From Diplocarpon mali (lineage: Eukaryota > Ascomycota > Leotiomycetes > Helotiales > Drepanopezizaceae): a stretch of 64,000 nt of DNA. Shown here piece by piece: positions 10,391 through 22,695 of this stretch. The DNA lies in contig JAENRP010000087.1 of the NCBI GenBank assembly GCA_024741835.1, positions 7,098-71,097 on the forward strand. The letters are read 5' to 3'. Both the position numbers and the translations under genes were made by a program. Below the pieces are notes generated by a model, which was not told where the DNA came from, made no database searches, and saw nothing but the letters and a program-made list of their open reading frames with translations. Each line of letters begins with the position of its first letter. The stretch's first letter is position 1.

Positions 10391-12508
10391 ATGGGAGACC
10401 GCACGCTCGAACAGCCCGAGTCGTCGCTCACCAAGGCGCAAGATGACTTCCGAGAAACATTCAAGAGAGCCACCAGCGCGCCAAGGTATCCGAATAAACG
10501 GCTTGTGGTCTGTTGCGACGGGACGTGGAACGCAGGAGATGATGGCCAACCTCTTACGAACGTGGCGAAGATCGCAAGATGCGTCGCCGATGTAGACGTA
10601 TGGGGCTCGAGAAACATCGTCCAAATCGTGCACTACCTGCCCGGGGTGGGGACAGGGACGAGGAAGAACGCCAATATCCGCGACGGGATGTTTGGAAAAG
10701 GTGACCTGCTCGCTCCTTTCCATCTGTTTGGACACGCACGACTGACGAGTGGGCTGATAGGCATTGGGAAGACCATACGTGCAGCGTATGCCTTCATCTG
10801 CATGAATTGGTCGAATAAGCATGATGAGATCGTTCTGGTTGGTTTCTCGAGAGGAGCCTTCGCCGCTCGATGCGTTGCCCAGCTCATACAAGATGTTGGT
10901 CTACTGACCAAAAGTGGACTCCGGCATCTCCGAGAGCTTTTTGTGTTATGGAAACATCTGGGACCTGGAGAAGATAGGACCCGGTTGGACCAGATGCGGG
11001 AGAAACTCCAGAACTACAGAGAGCTAGTGCTAGACGTCAAGATCCACGCTTGTGCCGTATGGGACACTGTTTCGGCTGTTGGCGCGGCAGGACTTCCCGT
11101 GTCGAAGCATCTGCCGCGCGGCTGGGTACCGACTCAGAGATATCGCATGGTGGGTAAGACGATACCGGCAAACGTCCAGCTTGCCGTGCAAGCGCTTGCG
11201 CTCGGCGAGCAGAGAAAGCTCTTCATTCCGCTCGAGTGGAACCCTCCCGACCCCAAGAAACAACCGGGGCAAGTCCTGGTTCAGCGTTGGTTTGCTGGAA
11301 ACCATAGTGATGTGGGAGGTGGAAATGAAGATATGACACACGCAAACATTACCCTGGCATGGATGGTCGCCCAACTCATGGATACGATCCAGTTCAATCA
11401 AGGAAATCTATGGGCCATCACGACCACTCGCTCTTGGTCCAAGCCATCCCCAAGCGACGACCCCGAGGCCGAATCCAGTGCAGATGCGAGACTGTGCAAG
11501 GTCGTTGCGAGGTCACCTATCTCTTCAGGACTATGTAAGTCATCTGCCCAGATTCTAGATGTGTAGCCGACAAGCGCAGTACGATCAGAGACGTCCTGGC
11601 TGGCATGGCTGATGTGGCTCTTCTCTCACGGGCCTCGTATCCCGGTAACGTCAGAACCGTCGCGGCTTCAGCTCGAATGGCGACGTCTCTATGGGATCCA
11701 CAAGAAGCTTCCAAGCGATGCGAACCAGACCGTCGAGTATCACCACAGCGTGTATATCCTGCGGCACCTCGGAATCGCCAACTACGCGCAGCTCGCTCCT
11801 GCGGCAGAGAGCGAAGGAGAGAAGTCCAAAAACGACGTACTTCGCATCTCCGAAGAGGCACAACGAGGAAGTTTCGGAAAAGTCCGATTCGAGGCCGAGC
11901 TCCTTGAAAAGTGGGCAAAACACATCCTTTGCGCCCATGTAAACCTCAGACAGGCTCGCGATTGGGAAGAAACCATCGGCGCTGAGGACAGTCGATACCC
12001 CGAACGGGTGAGGGGGATATTGGTCGAAAATGCATCTTACGAAGCCGAAATCCCAATCTGTGCAATTCTCTCAGCATTCCACAAGCTCGCCGAACGAGAT
12101 GACGAGGATGGCAAAGACGGAATGCTGCATAATATCTACGCAGACCTGGACGCGCAGAGCCAGAAACCCCAATCATGGGCTCAGGTATGGAAAGAGAAGA
12201 GACCGTTTGGTCCAAGATCTCCAGCCGCGACGTTCAACTTCGAGTCCTTGGGCCCCGTCACGGCGACGGATTCCCTGTCAGGGTTTGACGAGTACGAGCT
12301 TAGGACGGAGCATATTGGGAATCAGAGGCCAGCTTTGGTGTTCACGAGGACGTATCCGCTGCTGATGGGCCGATGTCATGAAATGGATCGTTCGGAGATG
12401 ACGCCGGCGCAAAAGATTTCCTCGCGCGTTCCATGGCATCCTGCGGACGGCAATTACAAGCTACCTCCCTGCGAGAAGTGTGCCAGGATTTGGATGGCTG
12501 AATCATAA
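10391..12508 (+). CDS. DUF2235-domain alpha/beta hydrolase (lipase/phospholipase-like)
   Basis: Predicted serine hydrolase of the DUF2235 family, whose catalytic fold is also found in bacterial type VI phospholipase effectors. The first exon shows RLVVCCDGTWN at about 37-47, the nucleophile elbow GFSRGAFAAR at 151-160 (Ser153), a WDTVSAVG segment at 224-231 that fits the acid position, and WFAGNHSDVGGG at 300-311 carrying the likely catalytic His. The proposed intron 11535-11579 (GTAAGT..CGCAG, 45 nt) joins in phase to a 929-nt second exon, giving 690 aa in all. This junction is the weakest point: a second reading (VTYLFRTM) also touches the donor. The C-terminal 300 residues are family-specific and of unknown role; CEKC near the end could bind metal. 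No signal peptide is seen, so it is probably intracellular. Confidence 0.82.
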
Positions 12509-13919
12509 AATTTGACGCAGATGGAATGGGGAACAGTGCACATGAGCCTGTCGAAAGTGGCTGAGATCGAAAGACCGAGAGGAGACACGCCCGTGTCAAG
12601 TTGAAGATGCCTAGGCAATACGAATTCAGGAATGTGGAGGATAGCAGTCGGGGACATGATAACTTGGCGGGATGTGGATTATTGGACAGCATGCTCGGTC
12701 TCATAAAGCGGCGGGCAGAGTGCCGAGGGCCAACGTTATACTTCAGAGTGGAGGATGGTGTATTTGCGAGGAGAACTTGAATGACGTGAATATACGAGAA
12801 CTCCTTAGCAAGTCGCAGCTCATCGATAAACATTCATACTATTCACGGACTAGTTTCGTACAGAAGCGTCTCCAGGCTGGTAATTTACCTTGAACAAGCT
12901 CGCAAGAGATGTCAGCACCCTGACAAGCTGACAGTGCTGGACCAGCGACACATGTAGCCTGTGTCATTCCACGAGATCTTTCGCGGAACCCGCAGCAGCC
13001 TGAATCAGCTCTTGAAGAAATCCCCGGATTATCTTACCGAAGTTTAAGGGCTTTAGAGTCAACCATGACTACTCGATGGCCATGCTCGGGAGATGACTGA
13101 AAGCGACCTTATCGTAATCCAAGGTCCAATGTGCTCGAGACAGATACAAGAGATATTCAAGATTTAATCATCAAAAGCTGCCATTCGGCCGTTGCACGAG
13201 TCCTTGGCTGAAGCGAGTCAACATCGCCACCACCGAAACGAATCGCACAGTTCAGGTGAACCGCGAGGTGGAGGGAAAAGCCCAGGTGAAATCAGATTCA
13301 GTACGGACTTACAGAACACCAGCCTGTGCGAGCACTACTTGACGTAACAGGTGATGACTATCTGCCCAAGTACTCGACTCTTGACCCCAGAAAAACGACG
13401 AGGAACATGACGAGGATGAAGGACATAGAACTCCGCTTGAGAAAGGTGTCGCAGTAGAAACGAAAGAGAATGCACATAAACCTCCAGAATGGAATTACGG
13501 CTGATAATATCAACTCCGGTATGGTATGGCTGTAAGTGGTAGAGATGAAGAAAAGCTTGCTATGTAAATGGTGGTGGGAGTATGTGTAATCGAAGAAACA
13601 GGGTTTTGTGCGATGAGGGCTAGCACGTTTAGACTATGTAATTTCTGAGATTTTTCAACACGATGACTGGTAATTCCAAGTCTTCATAACTCTACCTCGC
13701 TGCAGGAGGTACTGGCGGTAGAAAAGGTGCTTATTGAGAAAGTCGTTTATTTTGAGTTGGTACTAGTCCTCATGCACCAGATGACGCAGGAGTACTTTTT
13801 CCTTGGAGGATAGACTGTCAGCCTCGTCCCTCTCTCAACCTCATAAAACTCCTACCTGCAGCTCCGATACGAATATTCACGCATGGATCTTAGACTACTC
13901 TACGGTACCGTGACACAAA
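12509..13919. other. Intergenic 1.4 kb, no gene seen
   Basis: AT-moderate spacer between two plus-strand genes. No motif or splice structure is seen. Confidence 0.45.
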
Positions 13920-16900
13920 ATGGTGAAGAAGGGACAGGGAAAAGGGCCCAAACCTGGGGGTGGAGGAGCGGCAAGCAAGAAACCATCGCCCGCGACAGCG
14001 ACTGGAGATGATAGTTTTATTGTCTTCACCAACTCCGACAAGGAGCCCAAAGCACGGAAAGCGCCTGCTAGCAATGCTGGGACAGCTGCGGCGGGCCATC
14101 ATGGGCCTGCGCTGGCAGGAGAGGCGCCCCAAAGGCTGGATGTCAAGAAAATCATTGGGGGGGCGTCGTGGACGGGCAAACTACCTGTCAACATGCTTGC
14201 AGAACACTGCCAAAAGCAGAAATGGGAGAAGCCAGAGTACACCATGGTCAGGACAAGCGCCCACCTGCTTGCAATCGCTAATCAAGTCTCTAGTCCAAAA
14301 CTCCAGAGGGATACTCCTCCATGGTGATTATGAAATGGAAGAACCTGAAAACCCACGAGCTGGTACAGCTACAACCCTTCAAACTCCCGCCAACGCACAA
14401 GCACCTTGCTGCGAAGCCCACAGCACTCGAAGCCCGGCATTTTGCTGCAACTTATGGCCTCTTTCGAGTCTGCAGTATGCGAAATATACATATGATGCTG
14501 CCTCCCGACTACAGGGATCTATGGAAAGGAGAATTTGAGGTGCTCAAGAAGCAAGATGTGAGCGAGGGCCGGGGCTGGATGTACGAGCCAGACCCGTTCA
14601 CGGCCCTCCGAGAGCGGGAAGACGCAAAGATCCTGAACGAGAAGAGGCGTTTGGAACGAGAAAAGGCCAAGGAGAAGATTGCAAACACCCCCGGGGGTCC
14701 CGGCGGCTCGAACTTGGCTCTGCGGAATGCTGGCGGGGGCGGGGGTGGAGTTGGAGCACATAACATACACCGAGGCTGGGCGCGAGTCCCGAAAATTGAG
14801 ATGGGCAAACGGACCCGGGCGAACATCGAGAGCCTGATTCGGAGACACGCCATATGGAACCCAAACGACGTCAAGATGTCGCAGTTTCAGAAGCATTCTA
14901 TCGTCAGCGAATTCAAGGCGCTGGATTTCCGGCCGAGTCACGTCGAGGAAGCAGTGGCGGAGTGTAAAGACCGAGAAGAGACCCTCGAGTGGCTTCTCAT
15001 CCATGTCCCAGAAGATGACTTGCCCCGGTGGGCTCTGCCAGAAGGCTACGTGGCTGGCATCAGCATGGCTAGTAGTGATTTGAAAAGAGAGGGTGCCATC
15101 AAACGCTTAGCCGAGTCCGGGTACGCCGTTGATCTATGCAAGCAGATTTATGATGCGAAAGGAGATGAAGGAGAGGCTGCTGAAGCTTTGCAGCACATTC
15201 TGATCTCCAGTGGGCAAGACGTGGAAGCTCCTCAAGATGAGGAGTCCTGGGACTCGGAAGAGTCCAAAGAGTCGTCCGAAGCTATATGGGAGGAAGAACT
15301 GGTCAGCCTCCAGTCCGTCTTTGGCGAAAAGTACGCCCGCCCTTCGAAAGATGTCTGCCAAGTCAGTATTAAGCCTGCAAGCAGAGGCCGCAACGCCGTC
15401 GTCGACCCCGTCGTCCAGATTCGACGGACTCCAGAATACCCCCACAAGGTTCCCGTCATATCGGTCTACGCTGCACTCCCAGCGTACATCCGGTTGAGCA
15501 TCATGAAGCAGGCTCTAAATCACGCGGTAGACAACCTGCTAGGCGAGCAAATGTGTTTTTTCCTCCTCGATTGGGTGGAGCAGAATCTGTACGGCATAGT
15601 CGAAAGACCAGGCAGGCTTCGCGAAATTTCCGCAGCTGCTTCGACAGTGAGCGAGATCCGCCCCGTCCACAGGAAGCGGCAGAGAACCACAAGACACCCG
15701 AGACCGATCGCTTGGAGCGCAAATCCGAAGAGTAAGGAAGACTGGGTTCGGCGACAGACCGACCCCAAATTAGAGTCCAGGATACGGCAAAGGAAGAATC
15801 TACCCGCGTGGGAGATGAGAGAAACGATAATCGATACTTGCAATTCCCATCAGGTAACCATCATATCCGGAGAGACTGGGTCTGGGAAGTCTACGCAATC
15901 GGCACAGTTCATCTTGGATGATTTATATCAGAACTGTTTGGGAGAGTGTGCGAAAATCATGCAAGTTTCCCCCTGACTGCGAATCGATCCTTGCCTGACC
16001 TCCCCAGCTGCACCCAACCCCGCCGAATCTCTGCTCTCGGGCTTGCTGATCGAGTGAGCGAGGAGCGCTGTTCTCCGGTGGGCCAAGAAGTTGGCTACAT
16101 TATCCGTGGCGAGTCGAAGACCACCCCGAATACCAAAATCACCTTTGTGACAACTGGTGTGCTTCTCAGAAGACTGCAAACATCGGGAGGCAGCAGCGAA
16201 GACGTAGTGGCCAGTCTGGCAGATGTCAGCCATGTGATCATCGATGAGGTTCACGAACGGAGTCTTGATACCGATTTCCTACTTGTCCTCTTGAGGGATG
16301 TCTTGAAGAAGCGGAAAGACCTGAAATTGATTCTGATGAGTGCCACTCTTGATGCTGGCGTATTCGAAGATTACTTCAAGGCCAATGGCAGTGTCGGCCG
16401 AGTTGAGATCAGTGGACGAACCTACCCAGTTGAAGACTATTATCTGGACGATGTAATCCAGATGACCGGTTTCAATGCCGGCCGCGGTAGTCGGAGAGAG
16501 GAAGACGATGCGGAGACCACTGGAATGGATTCGGATGTGGCTGCTGCAATTCAGAGTATCGGCATGCGAATCAACTACGACCTGATAACACAGACTGTCA
16601 GGGAGATCGACGCGGACTTGTCGCATCTCAAACAAGATGGGGGTATCCTTATCTTCATGCCCGGTGTTGTCGAGATCAGTCGGAGCATCGATGCTCTCCG
16701 GTCGATACCAAATCTGCACGTGCTGCCATTGCACGCATCTCTCCAATCTGCGGAGCAGCGGCGCGTGTTCCCACACGCACCCTTGGGTAAGAGGAAAGTT
16801 GTTGTTGCGACAAACGTTGCCGAGACATCGATTACGATCGACGACATCGTTGCCGTCATCGACTCTGGCCGTGTGAAAGAGACAAGCTACGATCCCCAGA

Positions 16901-18291
16901 ATAACATGCGAAAGCTAGAGGAGGTCTGGGCTTCACGTGCCGCGTGTAAGCAACGCCGCGGTCGAGCTGGTCGCGTCCAGGCTGGAAAATGCTACAAGCT
17001 CTACACTCGAAATGCCGAGATGTCCAAGATGATGGAACGACCAGAACCCGAGATCAGGAGAGTGCCGCTGGAACAGCTCTGTCTTTCTGTTCGGGCTATG
17101 GGCATCAAGGAAGTCGGAGCCTTTTTGGCCAGTGCATTGACGCCGCCTGAAAGCCTGGCTGTCGATGGTGCTATGGATCTGCTGGGGAGAATGGGAGCTC
17201 TCGATGGCGACGATCTCACTGCTCTCGGCCGACATCTCTCCATGATTCCTGCCGACCTCCGATGCGGCAAGCTCATGGTCTACGGAGCCATGTTCGGTTG
17301 TCTAGGTGCCTGTGTCACCATTGCGGCCATCCTCACGGTCAAGTCTCCTTTCGTCTCGCCGCAGGACAAGCGGGAGGATGCCAAAGCTGCAAGAGCGGTA
17401 TTTGCGAAGAATCAGGGTGACCTGATCGGGGATCTCAAAGCCTTCGAGCAGTGGGACGAGATGGTCAGCAATAGAGGGTGTGTATTTCTGCCATCACCAA
17501 AGACCAGCCATGTTTACTCACAGCATTAGGATCCGCCAGGGAGAAATCCGCAACTGGTGCACCGACAACTTCCTCTCCTACCAAACTCTGAACGACATCT
17601 CCTCCAACCGCACCCAGTACCTAGCCTCCTTACGCGAACTCTCCTTTATCCCCAACTCCCCCGCTGCCCAAGCAACGCTCAACAAGCACAATTCCAACAC
17701 CGCCCTCCTCCGATCGCTATGCGCAGGAGCCTTCAATCCTCAACTGGCACGCATTGATTTCCCCGACAAGAAATTCGCGCCTTCCGTGTCGGGGGCCGTC
17801 GAGCTCGACCCCGAGGCCAAGACAATCAAGTATTTCAACCAGGAAAATGGGAGGGTATTCGTGCATCCTAGCTCGACGATCTTTGACGCCCAGGGCTTCC
17901 CGGGTAACAGTGTGTATATGAGTTATTTCAACAAGATGGCTACGAGCAAGGTCTTTATCCGGGATTTGACACGTAAGTGCCTCGTCTGTGCCCTCGGCAA
18001 CTTGATGGGAGTGGATGGAGACCTGACTGGCAGCAAACAGCCTTCAATGCCTACACGGCGCTCCTCTTCTCTGGCCCCATAAACCTTGATACCCTTGGCC
18101 GCGGCCTGATCGTCGACGGCTGGCTCCGGCTGCGAGGCTGGGCTCGCATTGGCGTTCTCGTCAGCCGGCTCCGAGGCATGCTCGACGATGTCCTCGCGCG
18201 CAAGATTGACGAGCCAGAGACGAATCTCGCCGGTAATGAAGTCGTGCAGGCGGTTCTGCACCTGGTGGAGTTGGATGGATTGGATCAGTAG
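13920..18291 (+). CDS. DEAH-box RNA helicase with UBA and RWD domains (DHX57/DHX29 type)
   Basis: ATP-driven RNA helicase, 1385 aa, of the group containing animal DHX57/DHX29 and yeast YLR419W, tied to translation or RNA surveillance. Five exons: 13920-14246, 14294-15960, 16008-17477, 17530-17972 and 18041-18291; all phases close. A basic Gly/Lys-rich N-terminus is followed by a conserved SKTPEGYSSMVIMKWKN block, a UBA-like helix bundle at about 302-352 (HVEEAVAEC..EETLEWLL) and an RWD domain from about 440 (EEELVSLQSVFGEKY). The helicase core has GETGSGKST 635-643 (motif I), DEVH 744-747 (II), SAT 776-778 (III), TNVAETSITIDD (V) and QRRGRAGR 980-987 (VI), then winged-helix, ratchet and OB-fold regions to the end. 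The second intron (15961-16007) starts with GC, not GT. The start ATG is in ACAAAATGG context. Confidence 0.95.
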
Positions 18292-20008
18292 CGTTGATTG
18301 GGGGTTCGTGGCTTGGATATCAACATGGCAGGCAGGTTGTTTGGTCAGGTGAAGGTAGAGGGAGAGCGAGCATATAGATGGCGTTGGGGCGTTTCCTGCA
18401 GTTTGCTGTTGGTCTCGCTTGGCAGCCGGTTTGTTTACATTACGCTTTCTATGCTCCCTCGACTGTATATTCGGAAAACATTCTGATTATCATCACCAGC
18501 CTGATGGAGCCGCTGACCAAAGCAGGCATAACCAACGCCCTCCTGACGATGCTATTAGCAAGTGCCAAGTTGAACGTCCTGACCCATCCCACCCGCAGCG
18601 ACACCAGCACAGAACCGCCCAAGAGCCAGCAACCGTCCCCGAACCCTCGTAGCGAGAGCCCAGCCCTGCGGAATCCAAGACCCCTCTCCCGCCCTCCCCT
18701 CCAAAAGATTCACGGTTCAAATCCGATCCCTCCTATCCCATCCCACCCCGTCAGGAGCCGGGGGAATCTCGGCGGGGGAATCAGTCCGGCTGGACTTTGG
18801 ATCCCTGAGCTCGGAGAAGATGGCGAGTCGGACGTGACTCGTTTTCTCCCCCTTGGCCTCTTGCCCATTTTCCCATTTTCCCATTTTCCCATTTTCCCAT
18901 TTTCCCATTTTCCCATTTTCCCATTCCTCTCTCTCTCCTCTTCTAGACGCCCCCCCCCCCCTCATTATCTGGTCCGAGTCCACCAGCGACACACGAAGGC
19001 GACACGGCTCCCTTTCGCCTTTTTCCTCTTGTCGCTGTCTTGCATGCTCGCCTCGGCTGGCGGCGGGGGTCGTCCTGGCCTCTCGGCCTAAGCCGCTGCG
19101 ACTGAGCAAGGATCTTCTCCTGCTCGGGTCTTGGGCTGTGCTTGACTCCCTGGCTCGGCACGACGAGAGTATCCCCGAGAAGGGGAGCACGAGTAGACGA
19201 GCGCTTGTACTTGGGGGAGGGGAATCGATGCGACGACTACGACTACGACTGCGACGACTGCCTCGATAGATATCGGATCCGTGTAAACAACGCTTGTTCC
19301 CTCCTCTTTGTCACTTCTCAATCCCTACTCCTCGTCTCTGCATAATCACCTTAGCGTCTGATATCCCTCGGCGTCTAGCTTTTCCACCTCCCTCTTCTCC
19401 TCTTCCCTTCACACCTCACCATTCTCATTCCACATGCAAGTCCCGATCCAGATCCAAGCCAGAACAAGTCGCTGGCTCTGCTGTAGAGAACGGCCCGTGC
19501 TAGCTCGACTTGGTCGCATCTCCCCGTCGGTATCAGTCGAGGCGGAATCTCATTCTAGTCATAGATGGAACGTCTCGCGTCGAGAGAAGAGGCGAGGAGG
19601 AGAATCGGCTGTCACTATGCTAGATTCTCGCCCCCGGTTCTTCGTTGGCACTTGCGGAAATGGTCGAGTGCAGCTAGCCCGCCTGTTGTTAGAGTTGTGA
19701 TCGGGAAACTCGGCTTATTGACATGGTGGAGCAGCGTTGGCCATTTCCGAGTAGACAGTATTCTCACGATATGAGCTTCTTAGACTTTAGTACTCTAGAA
19801 TAGAGGAGCCTTGCCATATTTAGCTGGATGGGATGTACGTTATGATCGGGAAGAAAGCTGTAATGTTGAGCCCGTATGGATTGGAAACGCAGTGTGATTG
19901 AAATCGGAGACGCTGTGCTAGAAGAAGAGCTCCAGTCCCCAGTACAAAAAAGCCATCAGCCCAGAGCCGAATAAATTCAACGTGCGCCTCGTTCCGCCTT
20001 CACAGCCC
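18292..20008. other. Intergenic 1.7 kb with pyrimidine-rich repeats
   Basis: No gene is supported. It holds a CT-rich stretch, an 8-bp tandem repeat (18864-18926) and a CGACTA-type run near 19230-19262. Long frames here translate to repeated Pro/Phe/Ser or to the antisense of the repeat. Confidence 0.5.
18864..18926 (+). repeat. 8-bp tandem repeat (CCCATTTT)n
   Basis: About eight head-to-tail copies of CCCATTTT, breaking into CT-rich sequence at the right edge. Simple slippage-type microsatellite. Confidence 0.9.
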
Positions 20009-20730
20009 TCACAGTTCCTCCTTCCTCGGACATCCCTCCATCTCTGTCTCTTTCTTTGGCCGCGCTTCTGTCTTGTTATCATGCCTGAGAGTGACCAACC
20101 CTGATTTGTCCTTGCGCTTTATCGCATCAACAATGGCAGAATAATCGTCGTCCTTGACACGGCCCAGGCCCGCGTTCTCTCTGCCCTGCAGCTCATCGAA
20201 AATCTCAAAAACGTCAAGGGTTACGTCTCTCATGAAGATCTCCTGCCAGACGCACACCTCCAGCAGAGGGAGAGGCTTCTCCAAGTCATCCCTTCTTCGA
20301 TAGACCTGTTCAGCCAGCCCCGCGAGCAACGGACACCCGTTCAGAAACGCGACATGGCGGCACACGCTCGACTCGTCAAATAGAGGCTCGAACCTGCCAT
20401 GGTAGCAGAGCACGGTGCAGAAGTGTAGCCTCGCGTAGGCTTCCGCTCGGAGGTCTAGCCTGGATGCGCGATCGAGTCCTGACGGGGGGCAGGACTGCTC
20501 GTCAGGGACCTGTGGTAACTTGAGGCTAAGATTGACTCCGGGGTCTGCGGCGCATTGTATCAGCTCTGAGAACGAGGGGGGAGTCAACAGGGTTGCGAAC
20601 AATCGACCGATTCAACCGGTAGAACGATCATTTTATGGGAGTAGGCAGCGTGTGTGGCTGGAGCCGGAGCAAGCCCCCAGAGCGCGAGTGAGGCGGTGAG
20701 GTTGCGGAACAGATCGTTGAAATGCATCAT
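20009..20730 (-). CDS. Probable small secreted protein, unknown function
   Basis: The 185-codon downstream frame has no ATG of its own near its left end, but an ATG-started exon lies just upstream. Exon 1 20730-20617 and exon 2 20563-20009 join in phase over a 53-nt intron (GTTGAA..CAGAG, with a TTGACT branch-like word), giving 222 aa. The first exon supplies a hydrophobic leader, LTASLALWGLAPAPATHA, that looks like a signal peptide. The mature part has eight cysteines, an acidic-hydrophobic helix region (VCVWQEIFMRDVTLDVFEIF) and a highly charged C-terminus. I do not recognise the family. The acceptor is the second of two close AGs; the first would break the frame, so the junction needs transcript support. 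Confidence 0.5.
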
Positions 20731-21360
20731 ATCTTGGTGCTAATAGCCTGGCGATTGAAGGGTGGTTGTATGCGAGGAAGTGCTGATTCGGTTGAAGAGG
20801 GTACTGGAGCGAATGTCCCGTATGGATATTGACTACAGATAGACTGGTGTTCGATGGCGATACTGGGGTATGGATGTTGTAATGAGTGAGGATGGTGGTT
20901 TGGATTGGATTTGGTCCTCGAAGTTGGTCTCAAAAGAATGGGAGCCGGGTCTAGGAACTATGGAAGGTACGACGGTCCTCTTCCTAATGGCACTCACTCG
21001 CCATTTCTCGCTTAATCTCGCTTTAGCGACAGCGACAACAACATCATCAACAACAACAACAAACCGCTCTCGAGTGTCTTCTCGACTCCTCGATTCGCGA
21101 ACTCTTGATTCGCATTCGTGGAGAGCTGTACGATAGCCTCAAGACTGTACGGCGGTCGGGGAACATATCAGCTTGTTGCAGAGTACAACTTGCAACATCA
21201 TTACAGTGTCAGCACCAAAGGAAGGAAAGCGACAGTCTTGAGAAAGGGTTGTTTTCTGTTTAGGCATCCGACGGCAGAAGTGCTTCAGATCAGCGCGGAC
21301 TCAGAACCAAACTGTTGAGCTTTTCAAACACGTCTCCCGAAACCCGCGAGCACGCCTCCC

Positions 21361-21906
21361 TCACCCAACCTTGCATCCCAGATCATAGTGCACGAACTCG
21401 CTCCCGTCGTCGACTTCCAGCTGCGTCTCCTGCACCACGCGATCGAAGAATAGACACTCGGTGTACCGCTTGTGGAACGCAATACTCAGGCATCTGCCCC
21501 GCGCCGGGCTGGTGTCCGTGGCAGGCGCGCCGGCGTCGGCGACGCACTGGTCGAGGCAGCACTCGAGGTCTGATCCTGACTCTTGCTGGATCGTTTCCGT
21601 GTAGTTTCCAGGCACTACCGTGTAGCCGGGGATGGTGCAGAGAGGGTATCCCGTGGCATAGGCTGTAGGGTCTGTTAGTTGCGCGGAGGATGTAGGGCGA
21701 GCGAGCCGCAGGTGAGGGGGGCAGGGTGGGAAGGACTTGCTCTCGCCTGGCGGAGGGGGTGTGACGAATGTAGGGGTGGGGATCGCCGGCGCGCGGGTTG
21801 GCGACGAGCGGGAAGATGGGGAGTGAGATCTCGTGTGGGCGGAGAAGACCTGAGCTGGGGAGGAGAGCGCAAGAGCTGCAACCAGAAGCATCGTGGCGGG
21901 GTGCAT
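21361..21906 (-). CDS. Secreted protein with an apple/PAN-like cysteine pattern
   Basis: Single-exon reading, 181 aa. It begins with a clear signal peptide (MHPATMLLVAALALSSPAQVF) and a Ser/Pro/Thr-rich linker to about residue 80. The last 95 residues carry TGYPLCTIPGY, CCLDQC, RCLSIAFHKRYTECLFF and a closing YDLGC. Spacing of the cysteines and the S-x-AF and CLFF strands resemble fungal apple/PAN modules that bind carbohydrate or protein at the wall. The linker includes a stretch (about 21652-21725) with CTAAC followed by CTACAG, so an unmodelled intron is possible, but the phases I tried do not close. Function is not known. Confidence 0.62.
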   Translation of the reverse strand: MHPATMLLVAALALSSPAQVFSAHTRSHSPSSRSSPTRAPAIPTPTFVTPPPPGESKSFPPCPPHLRLARPTSSAQLTDPTAYATGYPLCTIPGYTVVPGNYTETIQQESGSDLECCLDQCVADAGAPATDTSPARGRCLSIAFHKRYTECLFFDRVVQETQLEVDDGSEFVHYDLGCKVG

Positions 21907-22579
21907 GGTCGAGGAGTCGAACTCGGTTCGCGACGATACTTCTTCCGAGGGAGGCCTGGGAAGACCAGTTTACAGAGAGAGCTGAGATGCTGATGCTCGG
22001 CCCTGGAGATGGGGAGGAGAGTGAAGTCAAGGACCCACGTCCCGTCATATATGCAGTGTCGGAGAGGACTTCGAATTGGTCGTGCCCCGTTCAGCAACGC
22101 GGTTCGACCTGGAACCTAGCCGGATGGGAGATTCGCAATCAAGTACGGAACAGCTATTCTTCCCCTCGCGCGGTACAGTGAGTCCAGATAGGCTTCACAA
22201 GGGGAGATCGTCCGGCCTCCCGCGGGCCCCCGCAGGTTCACGGGGAGGACTACCACACGAAGAGCTTGGAGAGGGCTGGTCGGTGACTTCTTGGCCTTTG
22301 CAGTACAGAGGTGACGAAAAGCTATGGCGCATGGTTTCACATCGGGCAAAGAGTGTTAGATGTAGACATAGCAGTCCAGACATTAGCCTCTTCACGATGT
22401 AACCAAGTCTAAGTCTTGCTAATATCTTTTTAATTTACGCGACGTACTAAGGCAATATTCTCTAAAGCAAAGCTTCATACGGTCAAGGTAAAAGGACGTA
22501 TTTAGGTGGTATGATAATATGAAAAGCATCTCGGGAGAGATCGAAGATGTATTTGCATTCCATCCCAATTCCAAGTATT
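21907..22579. other. Promoter side of the apple/PAN gene, then AT-rich DNA
   Basis: GC-rich up to about 22400, then abruptly AT-rich where the family A LTR sits. No gene is seen. Confidence 0.4.
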
Positions 22580-22584
22580 GATAG

Positions 22585-22690
22585 TGATAGAATCGAAAGG
22601 TATATCTTCTAAATTCTATAGAGCTGCAGGAGTATATATACAAGGTATGCTTACATAGGCCTTTATCTCCAATCCTTATATATTCTAACA
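22585..22690 (-). repeat. Solo LTR, family A copy 1, with GATAG target duplication
   Basis: 106 bp, TGATAG..CTAACA on the plus strand (TGTTAG..CTATCA read from the minus strand). GATAG stands directly on both sides (22580-22584 and 22691-22695). Shares a TATATACAAGGTATGCTTAC core and CTATAGAGCTGCAGGAGTAT-like block with copies at 38394 and 44364. It contains a TATATA word, as expected for an LTR promoter. Confidence 0.85.
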
Positions 22691-22695
22691 GATAG

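Noticed and set aside
18717..19190. Frames with repeated GKWENGKM or FPIFPFSH words
   Set aside because: They are translations of the (CCCATTTT)n repeat.
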